A DNA stretch of 64,000 nucleotides from Allokutzneria multivorans (GCF_039537405.1 NZ_BAABAL010000008.1:124001-188000), one strand, 5' to 3'. Positions 1 through 9,684 are shown, counted from the first letter of the stretch. Numbers and translations: made by a program. Notes: generated by a model not told the origin, from the letters alone.

Positions 1-836
1 TTGTCGCGCAAGGCGATCAGGGTGACTCCGGCGAGCGCGACGGCGGCGCAGGCCAGTTCGAGGACGGCGACGGCGGGGCTGGTGCCCGCTGCCTCGCCGA
101 GCAGTCCGACGCCCATGCCCACCGCGACCAGCGGGTCGAGGACGGTCAGGCACGCGACCACCATGTGCGGGGGCCCGCTGGCGTAGGCCTGCTGGACGCA
201 CCAGCCGCCGACGAGCAGCGCCCCGGCCACGCCGAGCACGGCGAGCGGGTCGATCTCCCCGCTGAGCTGGAATCGTTGTGCGACAAGGCGGATGAGGACC
301 GAGATCAGTCCGTAGGAGACACCGCCCGCCACGCCGAGCGCGAGGCAGCGCAGGCCCTTGGAGCTCAGCGCGCCGACGAGGCCGAGCACCGCGAGCAGGC
401 CGACGGTGATCAGCAGCGCGTCGGTGGCGGCGGTCAGCGGTGGCAGCGAGGAGGTGGCGTTGCCAGCGGCGAGCGCCACGAACAGGCCCATGCCGAGCGT
501 CGCGGTGAGCACGGGCGCAAGACGTTGTGCGGTAAGGGGTTCGCCGGACTGGCGGGCGTCAAGCACGGCCGCGAGCACCAGGGCGAGCACCCCGACCGGC
601 TGGACCACGATCAGCGGTCCGATGGCCACCGCGACGGCGTGCAGCACGGTGCCGCCGACGAGCAGCGACAGACCGGTCAGCCACCGCCGGTCGCGCAGCA
701 AACCCAGCAGTGAAGCCATTTTCAGGCTCTCCCCGGTGCTGGAAGCCCGTACGGCGGAGTGCTGCAACCGAGCGGCACCCGCGTAGCAGCAGGCGCCCAG
801 CGCGGCCAGCGCAACGGCAAGCACGGTCAGTTCCAT
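1..836 (-). CDS. DMT-family (EamA-like) membrane transporter, C-terminus cut by window edge
   Basis: The reading frame is open from an ATG at 836 to the window edge, giving at least 278 residues with no stop. The protein is almost entirely hydrophobic and reads as 8-9 membrane helices separated by short polar loops, with the DMT-like duplicated arrangement. A typical helix near the edge is followed by an Arg-Asp-Lys turn. Actinobacterial proteins of this type are annotated as drug/metabolite or NIPA-like transporters; the substrate cannot be told. It is transcribed away from the sigma factor pair and is probably its own unit. Confidence 0.75.
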   Translation of the reverse strand, partial: MELTVLAVALAALGACCYAGAARLQHSAVRASSTGESLKMASLLGLLRDRRWLTGLSLLVGGTVLHAVAVAIGPLIVVQPVGVLALVLAAVLDARQSGEPLTAQRLAPVLTATLGMGLFVALAAGNATSSLPPLTAATDALLITVGLLAVLGLVGALSSKGLRCLALGVAGGVSYGLISVLIRLVAQRFQLSGEIDPLAVLGVAGALLVGGWCVQQAYASGPPHMVVACLTVLDPLVAVGMGVGLLGEAAGTSPAVAVLELACAAVALAGVTLIALRD

Positions 837-925
837 CACACGACCAACTCTTGTGCGCGTCGCCGAACGGAACCATCAGGGAATACCCCCGGACTACCCG
901 GAACTCTCGGTGCGAACTCAGGATC

Positions 926-948
926 ACCCCCCAGGGTTTCCTGGGGGT
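926..948 (-). terminator. GC-rich hairpin downstream of the sigma-linked membrane gene
   Basis: CCCCCAGG and CCTGGGGG pair around a GTTT loop, 70 bp beyond the stop of the minus-strand gene ending at 1018. No clear U-tract follows, as is common in actinobacteria. Confidence 0.45.
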
Positions 949-1017
949 AGCCACAGCACCGCTTCCGGATGTCACCGTGAACAACCCACGGGAGTGGGCC
1001 TCAGCACTTGAAGGGCG

Positions 1018-2352
1018 TCAGTACTTGAAGGCGGGCACCACCCTCGTGCGATCGGTGCCGTTCGGTCCCCGTTCGACGATCCGGGCCCGCCAGCTCTCGT
1101 TGGGCAGTGGACGTTTGGCCTCGGCCTCCTCGCTCAGGGTCATCGGCTGGACCGGGAGCGCGACGAAGACCCCGTTGCCGATCAGGGTCCGCAGCTCCTG
1201 GCCCTCGGGGCCGAGCAGGGTCATCGACCGCACCTCCGGCGCGACGCGCCCGGAGAACCTGGTGATGAGCAGCCCGTCGACCAGGAGAGAACCCGGCACC
1301 ACCGGCTCCTCGGCCGAGACCGGCCGCTCGAACCGCTGGGAGCCGTCGGTGAACACGGCTCCGAACGAGCTCGCACCACCCACGGTCTTGCACACGCCGA
1401 GTTGGTTGTCCAGCCTGGCCACCACGGCGGTGCCGCGCGTGCCGAGGTCGAGCCGCAACGCCGGCTCCCAGTTCTCCGCGTCGGCCACCGGCCGGGAGCC
1501 GAGAGCGGACGCCCTGGTGATGCACGCCCCCAGCTCCACGCCCAGCGAGGAACTCCGGTCAGTCGTGCGCCCCTGATCGGTGACGAGGATCGCCGGGCTG
1601 GGCGGCTGCCTGCGGGTGCCCAGCTTGGTCACCCGGTGCTGCCGCACACCACCCGCGGTGATGGTCATCGCGCCGGACTCCTTGGGAGGGACCACCACGA
1701 ACAGTCCCTCGATGACGGTCGTCCGCTGGTTGGCGTAGGAGATGTTCGGGACGCCGCCGCGCACCTCGTAGCTGTCGACCCGGGTGTCGATCGCCACGGA
1801 GTCGCGGCTGGTGCTGCCGAGCAGGAACCCGGAGCTGGAGACCGCGTGAATCTTGATCTGGTGGTCGGTCGAGTCCGCCGCGGAGTCGGCCGCCCACAGG
1901 TTCACCTGCGTTCGCGAGGCCTCGCAGAACACCGGGCGGTCGCCGGCGAGCACGGCCGTGATCGCTCCGGTCGACATGGACGAGAACCGGAAGACCGCCC
2001 GCCAGCGAGCCGGGTCGGGGAACGTCCCGGTCCGGCCGCTGGCCCGTGCGGCCTGGCGGCAGCGCTCCAGGTCCACGTCCTTGCGCGCGGTCAGCTCCTT
2101 GACGCTCCTGTCGTGCTGACCGGCGTCGAAGTTCGGCATGCCGCCGTCCTGGAGTCCTTCGTCACCGGCGCCGAGCAGCAGGGGACCGCCGACGGCCGTG
2201 CCGGTCAGCAGCGCGAAGGTGGCGAACAGGGCGCCGAGGGACTTGCGGGAGCGGCGCCGGGGCCGGTTCAGCTCCTCGTTGAGCTTGGCCCGCATGCTCG
2301 CGCGCACGTCGAAGGGCAGCTGGCGCTTCGGGGGGAGGTCGAACTCGCTCAT
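1018..2352 (-). CDS. Single-pass membrane protein co-translated with an ECF sigma factor (possible anti-sigma or signal partner)
   Basis: 444 residues from an ATG that overlaps the stop of the upstream sigma factor by 4 bp (ATGA), so the two are translationally coupled. Residues 1-40 are charged and rich in Arg/Lys (RRRSRKS). One membrane helix follows at about 42-63, and then a large extracytoplasmic domain of mostly beta character. The arrangement fits a partner of the sigma factor, but no zinc-binding anti-sigma motif (HxxxCxxC) is visible. Alternatively it is simply a target carried in the same operon. I do not recognise the extracellular domain. Confidence 0.7.
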   Translation of the reverse strand: MSEFDLPPKRQLPFDVRASMRAKLNEELNRPRRRSRKSLGALFATFALLTGTAVGGPLLLGAGDEGLQDGGMPNFDAGQHDRSVKELTARKDVDLERCRQAARASGRTGTFPDPARWRAVFRFSSMSTGAITAVLAGDRPVFCEASRTQVNLWAADSAADSTDHQIKIHAVSSSGFLLGSTSRDSVAIDTRVDSYEVRGGVPNISYANQRTTVIEGLFVVVPPKESGAMTITAGGVRQHRVTKLGTRRQPPSPAILVTDQGRTTDRSSSLGVELGACITRASALGSRPVADAENWEPALRLDLGTRGTAVVARLDNQLGVCKTVGGASSFGAVFTDGSQRFERPVSAEEPVVPGSLLVDGLLITRFSGRVAPEVRSMTLLGPEGQELRTLIGNGVFVALPVQPMTLSEEAEAKRPLPNESWRARIVERGPNGTDRTRVVPAFKY

Positions 2353-2960
2353 CGGGAGGCTCCCTCTGGCAGGACCGCGCGCAGTTTCGCCCTGGCGCGG
2401 AAGATGCGGGCACGCACGCTGGACTCGGCGATGCCGAGCGCGGACGCGGCGTCGGAGAAGGACAGCTCGCCGAGCAGGCACAGTTGCACGGCCTGGCGCT
2501 CGCCCTTCGGCAGCCGGTCGACGGCGGCGAGCACCTCGCGCACCCGGCGGTCGCCGTCCACCTGCTCGGCGACGCCGTCGGCGTGGTCGCGCACGACCCC
2601 GGGGTCGGGGAGCCGGTCCACCGCGCGGCGGAAGCGCAAGAGCCTGCGCGACTCCGTGCGGGCAAGGTTCCCGGCGACCGTGTACAGCCAGGGCAGCGCG
2701 CTCTCGGAGACCAGGACCATCTCGCCGCACTTGCGCCACGCGGTCAGGAAGGTGTTGGAGGCGAGGTCCTCGGCGGTGGCCCACGAGCCGGTCAACCGGT
2801 AGGCGTGGTTCCACACGGCCTCGGCGTGCCGTTCGAACAGCTCGCCGAAGGCGTCGCGGTCGCCGTTGGCCGCTCGCAGCCACAGCTCGCGGTCGCCTGG
2901 GGGTTCTGTCACCGGCACGCTCCGTTCCGTCACCGCGAGCAGCCTCGTCGCAGTCGTCAT
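2349..2960 (-). CDS. RNA polymerase ECF-type sigma-70 factor
   Basis: Region 2 is visible as ELFERHAEAVWNHAYRLTGS followed by AEDLASNTFLTAWRK, and region 4 as KGERQAVQLCLLGELSFSDA with the HTH ending SSVRARIFRARAKLR. This is the standard two-domain ECF layout. I chose the ATG at 2960 (MTTATRLLAV, 203 aa). The frame stays open to 3002, and a GTG nearer the conserved part is also possible. The 4 bp overlap with the membrane protein gene implies a sigma/partner operon. The gene is divergent from def. The signal is unknown. Confidence 0.85.
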   Translation of the reverse strand: MTTATRLLAVTERSVPVTEPPGDRELWLRAANGDRDAFGELFERHAEAVWNHAYRLTGSWATAEDLASNTFLTAWRKCGEMVLVSESALPWLYTVAGNLARTESRRLLRFRRAVDRLPDPGVVRDHADGVAEQVDGDRRVREVLAAVDRLPKGERQAVQLCLLGELSFSDAASALGIAESSVRARIFRARAKLRAVLPEGASR

Positions 2961-3010
2961 ACCGGTGAGTGGCCGCACCGCCCACCGCCGTTGCGTCCCC
3001 ATCAGGTTCG

Positions 3011-3016
3011 TAGACT
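3011..3016 (+). promoter_or_regulatory. Possible -10 element of the def-fmt-rsmB operon
   Basis: TAGACT lies 27 bp before the GTG of def, in a position expected for an actinobacterial -10. No well-spaced -35 was found. The ribosome-binding site GAGAGGAG follows at 3031-3038. Confidence 0.3.
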
Positions 3017-3042
3017 GTGGTCACTTTCTTGAGAGGAGACCC

Positions 3043-3594
3043 GTGACCGTTCAGCCCGTTCGCCTGTTCGGTGATCCCGTCCTGAGGACGAGGGCCACCG
3101 AGGTGGTGGACTTCGACAAGGAGCTGCGCGGTCTCGTGCGGGACCTCTGGGACACCATGGAGGCCCAGGGCGGCGCGGGCATCGCCGCCCCGCAGATCGG
3201 GGTGAGCCTGCGCGTGTTCACCTACCACTGCGACGGCTTCGCCGGGCACCTGATCAACCCGACCTTCGACGTGGTGGGCGAGGAGGAGCAGGACGGCCCG
3301 GAGGGCTGCCTGTCGATCCCCGGGATGAGCTGGGACTGCCGCAGGCACCTGCACGTGGTGGCCAAGGGCTGGAACATGCACGGCGAGCCGGTCGAGGTCG
3401 AGGGCAGCCACCTGCTGGCGCGCTGCATCCAGCACGAGAGCGACCACCTCGACGGCGTGCTGTTCGTGGACCGGCTCGACGCCGAGACCAGGAAGCGGGC
3501 GCTGCGCGAGATCCGCGAGGCGGAGTGGTTCGACGGCGGGGTCCCGGTCATCAAGGAGAGCCCGCACTCGTTCTTCGGCAAGGGAGGCGTGTGA
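3043..3594 (+). CDS. def: Peptide deformylase
   Basis: 183 residues; removes the formyl group from nascent N-terminal methionine. All three metal-site motifs are present: GAGIAAPQIG, EGCLS and QHESDHLDG (HExDH), giving the Cys and two His ligands and the catalytic Glu. The GTG start follows GAGAGGAG by 4 nt and is preferred over upstream in-frame codons that would add unrelated sequence. The stop codon overlaps the fmt start by one base (TGATG). Def undoes what Fmt adds, so the pairing is functional as well as physical. Confidence 0.95.
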   Translation: MTVQPVRLFGDPVLRTRATEVVDFDKELRGLVRDLWDTMEAQGGAGIAAPQIGVSLRVFTYHCDGFAGHLINPTFDVVGEEEQDGPEGCLSIPGMSWDCRRHLHVVAKGWNMHGEPVEVEGSHLLARCIQHESDHLDGVLFVDRLDAETRKRALREIREAEWFDGGVPVIKESPHSFFGKGGV

Positions 3595-4535
3595 TGAGGC
3601 TGGTCTTCGCGGGGACGCCCGAGGTCGCGCTGCCCGCGTTGCGCGCGCTGCTCGACTCGCCCCGGCACGAGGTGGTCGCGGTGGTGACCCGCCCCGACGC
3701 GCCCGCCGGTCGCGGCAAGAAGATGCAGCGCTCGCCCGTGGGCGCGCTGGCCGACGAGCACGGCATCGAGGTGCTCACCCCGGCCAAGGCGGGCGATCCC
3801 GGCTTCCTGGTTAGGCTCGCCGAGCTGGAGCCCGATTGCTGCCCGGTGGTGGCCTACGGCGCTCTGCTGCCGCAGCGGTCGCTGGACATCCCCAAGCACG
3901 GCTGGGTCAACCTGCACTTCTCGCTGCTGCCCGCATGGCGCGGCGCCGCGCCCGTGCAGTCGGCCGTGCGCCACGGCGACGAGATCACCGGCGCCAGCAC
4001 CTTCCGCATCGTGCGCGAGCTCGACGCGGGACCGGTTTTCGGTGTGGTGACGGAGAAGGTGCGCGAGCGCGACACCGCGGGCGAGCTGCTGGAGCGCCTC
4101 TCGATCTCCGGCGCGGACCTGCTGCTGTCCACTGTGGACGGCATCGAGGACGGCACGCTGGTCGCCGTCGACCAGCCCACCGAGGGCGTCAGCCTGGCAC
4201 CGAAGGTCACCGTCGATGACGCGCGCGTGGACTTCACCGCGCCCGCCACCGCGGTCGACCGCCTGGTGCGCGGAGTGACCCCGGAGCCCGGGGCGTGGGC
4301 GCTGTTCCGCGAGGAGCGGTTCAAGCTCGGCCCGGTGCTGCCCGTCCCGGCGGGGGACACGGCTGCAACCGGCTTGGCACCGGGTGAGCTGCGCGTGGAG
4401 AAGAAGCGCGTGCTCGTCGGGACCGCCACCACCGCCGTGCAGCTCAGCGACGTGCAAGCGCAGGGCAAGAAGAGGATGGCCGCCACCGACTGGGCGCGCG
4501 GCACCCGCATCGAAGCTGGAGAACGACTCGGATGA
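3594..4535 (+). CDS. fmt: Methionyl-tRNA formyltransferase
   Basis: 313 residues, the normal family size. It transfers a formyl group from 10-formyl-THF to initiator Met-tRNA. The N-terminal Rossmann-like domain begins MRLVFAGTPEVALPAL. The catalytic strand VNLHFSLLPAWRGAAP carries the Asn and His, and ELDAGPV supplies the Asp. The C-terminal domain with GWARG-like sequence (TDWARGTRIEAGE) completes the fold. The start overlaps the def stop, and the stop overlaps the rsmB ATG (ATGA). The gene is housekeeping in type. Confidence 0.96.
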   Translation: MRLVFAGTPEVALPALRALLDSPRHEVVAVVTRPDAPAGRGKKMQRSPVGALADEHGIEVLTPAKAGDPGFLVRLAELEPDCCPVVAYGALLPQRSLDIPKHGWVNLHFSLLPAWRGAAPVQSAVRHGDEITGASTFRIVRELDAGPVFGVVTEKVRERDTAGELLERLSISGADLLLSTVDGIEDGTLVAVDQPTEGVSLAPKVTVDDARVDFTAPATAVDRLVRGVTPEPGAWALFREERFKLGPVLPVPAGDTAATGLAPGELRVEKKRVLVGTATTAVQLSDVQAQGKKRMAATDWARGTRIEAGERLG

Positions 4536-5962
4536 CCTTCAACCAGCCACGCAGGCGGGGCGGCTCGCGCAACTCGGGACCGCCGCGCGGGCGGACCGAA
4601 TCGCCGAGGCGCCCTCCCGAGCTGGACCCGGCGCGGATGGCCGCGCTGGAGACGCTGCGCGCGGTGCGCGAGCGCGACGCCTACGCCAACCTCGTGCTGC
4701 CGAAGCTGTTGCGGGAGCGCAAGATCACCGGCAGGGACGCGGCGCTGGCCACCGAACTGGGCTACGGCACCAGCCGTGCGCAGGGCCTGCTGGACGCGGT
4801 GCTCGAGGCGTGCTCCGACCGTCCTCTGTCCGAAGTGGACGGACGGGTGCTCGACGTGCTGCGGCTCGGCGCGTACCAGTTGCTGCGCACCAGGATTCCC
4901 GCGCACGCCGCCGTCGCCTCCAGTGTGGACATGGTCAGGGTCGAGGCCGGCGGCGGCGCGGGCGGCTTCGCCAACGCCGTGCTGCGCAAGGTTTCCCAGC
5001 AGGACGAGCAGGCGTGGGTCGAGCAGCTCGCCCCGCCCGCCGACACCGACCCGGTCGGCCACCTGGCGTTGCGCACGGCGCACCCCAAGTGGATCGCCCA
5101 GGCCTTCGCCGACGCGCTCGGCGGCGCTCGCGGTGAGCTGGCCGAGGCGCTCGCGGCCGACGACACCCGGCCCGGCGTGCACCTGCTCGGCAGGCCCGGG
5201 GAGATCAGCGCGGACGAGCTGGCCGCGATCACCGGCGGCGAGCCCGCGCCGTACTCGCCCTACGGCGTGCACCTGGACTCCGGCGACCCCGGCGACCTCG
5301 AACCGGTCCGCCAGCACCTCGCCGCCGTGCAGGACGAGGGCAGCCAGCTCGTCGCGGTCGCGCTCAGCCGCGTCCCCGTGACCGGCGGCGACCAGCGCTG
5401 GCTGGACCTGTGCGCGGGCCCGGGCGGCAAGGCGAACCTGCTCGGCTCGCTCGTGGCGATCCAGGGCGGCACCCTCGACGCCGTCGAGCAGGCCGAGCAC
5501 CGCGCCAAGCTCGTCCGCCAGGCCACCGAGGGCCTCCCGGTCACCGTGCACGTCGGCGACGGCCGCGAGCCCGAGCTGCCCGAGGGCTCCTTCGACCGCG
5601 TGCTGGTCGACGCCCCGTGCACCGGCCTCGGCGCGCTCCGCAGGCGTCCCGAGGCGCGCTGGCGGCGCAAGCCCGAGGACGTCGGCGGGCTGACCAAGAT
5701 CCAGCGCGAGCTGCTGCGCTCGGCGTTCCGGCTGGTCAGGCCCGGCGGCGTGGTCGGCTACGTGGTCTGCTCGCCGCACCTGTCCGAGACCGTCGGCATC
5801 GCCGTGGACGCCGCGCGCCGCGCCCAGTTCGAGGTGATCGACGCGCGCGAGCACTTCCCCGGCGTCCCCGACCTCGGCGACGGGCCGTACGTGCAGCTGT
5901 GGCCGCACCGGCACGGCACTGACGCGATGTTCTGCGCACTGTTCCGCCGTCCGGAGCAGTAG
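4532..5962 (+). CDS. rsmB: 16S rRNA (cytosine-967-C5)-methyltransferase
   Basis: 476 residues. An N-terminal NusB-like RNA-binding domain spans about 30-170 (ALETLRAVRERDAYANLVL). It is followed by the SAM-dependent methyltransferase with LDLCAGPGGKA for SAM and DAPCTGLGALRRRPE for the PC motif. The second catalytic cysteine is in YVVCSPHLSE, where most homologues have TCS. The first 28 residues are basic and low in complexity. Start and stop contexts show a coupled def-fmt-rsmB operon. The gene ends only 2 bp from the stop of the convergent nSTAND gene. Confidence 0.95.
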   Translation: MTFNQPRRRGGSRNSGPPRGRTESPRRPPELDPARMAALETLRAVRERDAYANLVLPKLLRERKITGRDAALATELGYGTSRAQGLLDAVLEACSDRPLSEVDGRVLDVLRLGAYQLLRTRIPAHAAVASSVDMVRVEAGGGAGGFANAVLRKVSQQDEQAWVEQLAPPADTDPVGHLALRTAHPKWIAQAFADALGGARGELAEALAADDTRPGVHLLGRPGEISADELAAITGGEPAPYSPYGVHLDSGDPGDLEPVRQHLAAVQDEGSQLVAVALSRVPVTGGDQRWLDLCAGPGGKANLLGSLVAIQGGTLDAVEQAEHRAKLVRQATEGLPVTVHVGDGREPELPEGSFDRVLVDAPCTGLGALRRRPEARWRRKPEDVGGLTKIQRELLRSAFRLVRPGGVVGYVVCSPHLSETVGIAVDAARRAQFEVIDAREHFPGVPDLGDGPYVQLWPHRHGTDAMFCALFRRPEQ

Positions 5963-5964
5963 GG

Positions 5965-8900
5965 CTACTTCGCACAAGGATCGGTGTAGGGGAGCTGCGG
6001 TACGTGCTCACCCCAGAGTTCGCGGGTGAGCACGCCGGAGGTCGCCGCGCAGACGCGGTCGGTCACCTGAGCGGCGTCGAGCGTCCACAGCCGAACCGAG
6101 CGGTCGGTGCTCGTGGTGACCAGGCTCCGGCCGTCCGGGCTGAAGGCGACTGACCAGACGACGTCGCGATGTCCGGTCAGCGGCCTGCCGATCTGTTTCG
6201 CGCTGGCGAGGTCCCACAGCCGGACCGTCTGGTCCGTGCTGGAACTGGCGAGCCGACGCCCGTCGTGGCTGAACGCCAGCCCTGATGCCGTTTCGGTGTG
6301 CCCGGTGAGCACCGGGCCGCGCACCGGGTGCGCCAGGTCGCGGACGTCCCAGAGCTGGATCAGCCGATCGCTGCCCGACGTCGCCAGCCACCGGCCGTCC
6401 CGGCTCACGGCGCCCGTCCAGACCGTCGCCGTGTGACCGACCAGCGGCTGGCCGATCTGCTTCGGTGACGCGGGATCGGCGACGTCCCAGAGCCGCGCGG
6501 TGCGGTCGGGCCCCGACGTGATCAGGGTCGCGCCGTTCGGCATGAAGTCCGCCCAGACGGCTCCGGGGTGCGCCGCGCCCGTCAAGCGCGGCCTCGCCGG
6601 GTCGCGCACGTCCCACAGCCGCACCTCCCGGCCGTAGGCGACGGTTGCCATCGTGCGGCCGTCGGGGCTGAACCGAACCCGCCACACCGTGTCGCCCGGC
6701 GAGGTGATCGGCTGTCCGAACGGCTTGGCGTCGGCGGGGTCGGTGGTGTCCCACAACAGCACTCGCCCGTCGTCCCCGGAGGTCGCGAGCAGCTTGCCGC
6801 CGGGGACGAACGCGGCGGAGCGGACAACGCCGCCGTGCCCCGTCAGCGGTCGGCCAAGAGGCTTGGGGTGCAACGGATCGCGGGTGTCCCAGAAGCGGAT
6901 CGTGCGGTCCTCTCCGGTGGTGACGAGCGTGTGATCGGACTCCCGCAAGGCTGCGGCGAGCACGGCGGCGGTGTGCGCGGAGAGCACTGTCGGCGGGGTC
7001 GTCCAGAAGCGCAGGACGGTGTCCTCGCCGCCGCTCACGACGGTGTTCCCGTCCGGGAGCGCCACCACCGCGTAAGCCATCCCCGCGTTTCCCCGCAGCT
7101 GGCGCTCGACCGGGGTGGGCGTGCGGATGTCCCACTGCCGCACCGTTCTGTCGCTGCTCGCCGTGACGATCCGCTGCCCGTCCGCGCTGAACGCGAGCGA
7201 GAGCACGGCGCTGGCGTAACCGGACAACGGCTGGCCTACCTGGGCTCGGCGGCGAACGTCCCACAGCCGCACCGTTTTGTCGTCGCTGCCGGTCGCGAGC
7301 ATGGTCGAGTCGGCGTTGAAGGCAACCGACCACAGCGCTCCGCCGTGTCCGCGCAACGGCTCCCCGAGTGGCTCGGCAGCAACGGGATCGCTGATGTCCC
7401 ACAGGCGCGCGGTCCGGTCCACGCCCGCCGTCGCGAGGAGTCGCCCGTCCGTGCTGACGGCCACCGCGCGCACGATTCCGGTGTGCCCGTGGAGTTCGCG
7501 CGAGACCGGCGCAGGGGCGCTGAGGTCCCAGATCCTTGTCGTCTCACCCGCGCTCACCAGGGTGCGACCGTCCGGTGTGAGTGCGATGGAGTTGATCGTG
7601 TCGAGATGGCCTTCCAGTTGTGCGCCAACCGGTTTGGGGTGCGAGGCGTCGCGGGTGTCCCAGAGCCGGATCGCCCGTCCCGGGCCGGAGGCCGCGAGCA
7701 CGCGGCCGTCACGGCTGAGCGCCACGGCCAGCACCGCGTCGCCGCGTCCGGTCAACGGCTGTCCCCACGCCTCACGGCTGACCGCGTTCCACAGCCGGAC
7801 GGTTCCGTCCTCACCTGCCGTCGCCAGGAGGGAGCCGTCTCCGCTCGACGCGATCGACCGGATCGCCCCCGAATGCCCGGGGAGAGCGGTGGAGAAGGTG
7901 GTGTTCTGTGCGGAGATCGTTCTGGTGTAAGCGTTCTCGTCATCCGGCCGGAGCTTGCTCGCCGCGAGGTTCAGTCGTGCGGACAGCGACGGGTCAGTCT
8001 CGGTGACGCGATCGATCTCAGCGGCCAGCTGCGCGTACCGCGCGTCATCCCGCTGTCGCAGAACGACCACGGTGGACACCGTCGCGACGATGGCGAAGAC
8101 CGTGATCGCAGCGACCGCGCTCCTGCGGCTCCACACGACTCGCCTGCGGTGCTGCTCCGACCGGCTCAGGAACGCCCGCGCGGCGGCACTGAGCTCCTCC
8201 TCTGCCCAGCGTCGCACCGCCGCCAAGCGCGCACCGCGGTAGAGCAGCGAAGGGTCTCGCCCCGCGCGCTCCCACGCCTCGGCGTCCTCGTCGAGCCGTT
8301 GCAGGAGAAGCCGCCCCTCACGGTCCTCGTCGAGCCACTGGCGCAGCCGTGGCCATGCCCGCAGCAGTGCTTCGTGGGTGATCTCCACCGAAGCGGTGTC
8401 CACGGTGACCAGGCGCGCGGCGGCCAGCACCTCCAGCACCTCCACCGCCGCCGCGCTGTCGTCGCCCGCTCTGGCCAGCACCTCGTCGCGGGTGGCCCGC
8501 CGACGCGTGTCCTGAGCGTCCTTGCCGATCCGCACCAGCCGCAACAGCATCGCCTTGGCGGAGACCTTGCCCGCCTGGTCCAGCCGTTCCCACGCCCGCT
8601 CCGCCGTGGCCGCGACCGACCCGCGGATTCCGCCCGCCGCCGTGTACCCGGCGATCGTGAGGCGATGTCCTTGGCGTCGCTTCCACGTGGACAGCAGGGC
8701 GTGCGAGAGCAGCGGAAGGGCACCCGCGTCGTGCTTCCCGCCGCCGGCGACGAGGTCGCGGAGCAGCAGCTCCACAAAGCCGGGTTCGAGGTGCAGACCG
8801 ACCGCCTTGGCCGGGCCCGAGATCGCTTCACGCAGCTGTTTCGCCGCCATCGGGCCCAGTGCCAGCTGCCTGTGCTGCGATGCCTCCGCGAGCTCCGGGT

Positions 8901-9684
8901 GCTCAAGGCACTGGCCGTAGAAGTCGGCGCGGACGCCGATGACGACCACGGCGGTCGAGCTGATCGCGTGCAGCCTGCTGATGAACGCCTGCTGCGCGCG
9001 CGAGTCGTTGGTGAGGGTGAAGACCTCTTCGAACTGGTCCACGACGTGCACCAGGCCTGCGCGGTTCGCCGTCACCCCGTGCTCGTCGAGCTCGCGCAGC
9101 GGGTCGACCCCCGGGGCCAGGTACGCGGTGTCGCAGGTGAGTGCTGGGAGCAGGCCGGCCCTGAGCAGAGATGACTTCCCCGCTCCTGAAGCGCCGACGA
9201 CCATGACGACTCCGCCACCGCTCTCACGCGCGTCGTTCACCAGATCGAGAAGGTCGCGGGTGCTTCTCTCTCGCCCGAAGAACCATTCGGCGTCCTCCTG
9301 GCGAAAGGACGCGAGGCCGCGATAAGGGCACACGGGATTTTCGGCGCGAGGTGCTGCGATGCCCGAAATCGCGCTTTCCCAGAGCGAACGCCAGGAATCC
9401 AGATCGTACAAACCTTCGACGCGCGGCGAGGGGCGCCTTTTCCGCGCTTCGCCGACCAGGATCTCCACCACGGTGGCGAATCCGGCGAACTGGGCCGGGA
9501 CGTTGCGGCCCCGCCGCCAATCGCTGATCCGCTGGACGCTGACCCGCAACGGCCGTCCGCGTTCGTCCACCCGCCGGGCGCGGCTGACCGACTCGGCGAT
9601 CCGTTTCAGTGGCGGATCACCGGCCTCCGCGCAGAGGAACGCGAACCGCTCCGCGAACACCGCACGCGTGTCCTCGCTGCTCAT
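5965..9684 (-). CDS. HTH-nSTAND1 NTPase-transmembrane-WD40 repeat protein
   Basis: 1239 residues. Residues 1-80 look like an Xre-type HTH (RISDWRRGRNVPAQFAG). An nSTAND1 NTPase follows with P-loop GASGAGKSS at 164-172, Walker B VHVVDQFEEVF near 212-222 and a winged-helix-like region near 430-490. A single membrane helix lies at about 522-542. Residues 600-1230 form at least 13 WD40 repeats, most ending RLWD or close variants (TVRLWDVR). This architecture is common in actinobacteria and, by family knowledge, belongs to STAND switches suspected of sensing and immunity. The trigger is presumably read by the propeller. No effector domain is fused, and neighbours do not reveal a partner. Confidence 0.9.
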   Translation of the reverse strand: MSSEDTRAVFAERFAFLCAEAGDPPLKRIAESVSRARRVDERGRPLRVSVQRISDWRRGRNVPAQFAGFATVVEILVGEARKRRPSPRVEGLYDLDSWRSLWESAISGIAAPRAENPVCPYRGLASFRQEDAEWFFGRERSTRDLLDLVNDARESGGGVVMVVGASGAGKSSLLRAGLLPALTCDTAYLAPGVDPLRELDEHGVTANRAGLVHVVDQFEEVFTLTNDSRAQQAFISRLHAISSTAVVVIGVRADFYGQCLEHPELAEASQHRQLALGPMAAKQLREAISGPAKAVGLHLEPGFVELLLRDLVAGGGKHDAGALPLLSHALLSTWKRRQGHRLTIAGYTAAGGIRGSVAATAERAWERLDQAGKVSAKAMLLRLVRIGKDAQDTRRRATRDEVLARAGDDSAAAVEVLEVLAAARLVTVDTASVEITHEALLRAWPRLRQWLDEDREGRLLLQRLDEDAEAWERAGRDPSLLYRGARLAAVRRWAEEELSAAARAFLSRSEQHRRRVVWSRRSAVAAITVFAIVATVSTVVVLRQRDDARYAQLAAEIDRVTETDPSLSARLNLAASKLRPDDENAYTRTISAQNTTFSTALPGHSGAIRSIASSGDGSLLATAGEDGTVRLWNAVSREAWGQPLTGRGDAVLAVALSRDGRVLAASGPGRAIRLWDTRDASHPKPVGAQLEGHLDTINSIALTPDGRTLVSAGETTRIWDLSAPAPVSRELHGHTGIVRAVAVSTDGRLLATAGVDRTARLWDISDPVAAEPLGEPLRGHGGALWSVAFNADSTMLATGSDDKTVRLWDVRRRAQVGQPLSGYASAVLSLAFSADGQRIVTASSDRTVRQWDIRTPTPVERQLRGNAGMAYAVVALPDGNTVVSGGEDTVLRFWTTPPTVLSAHTAAVLAAALRESDHTLVTTGEDRTIRFWDTRDPLHPKPLGRPLTGHGGVVRSAAFVPGGKLLATSGDDGRVLLWDTTDPADAKPFGQPITSPGDTVWRVRFSPDGRTMATVAYGREVRLWDVRDPARPRLTGAAHPGAVWADFMPNGATLITSGPDRTARLWDVADPASPKQIGQPLVGHTATVWTGAVSRDGRWLATSGSDRLIQLWDVRDLAHPVRGPVLTGHTETASGLAFSHDGRRLASSSTDQTVRLWDLASAKQIGRPLTGHRDVVWSVAFSPDGRSLVTTSTDRSVRLWTLDAAQVTDRVCAATSGVLTRELWGEHVPQLPYTDPCAK

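Noticed and set aside
1018..3567. A continuous 849-codon minus-strand reading frame
   Set aside because: The real product begins at 2352. The rest runs antisense to the peptide deformylase and out of frame in the sigma factor gene, an effect of high GC.
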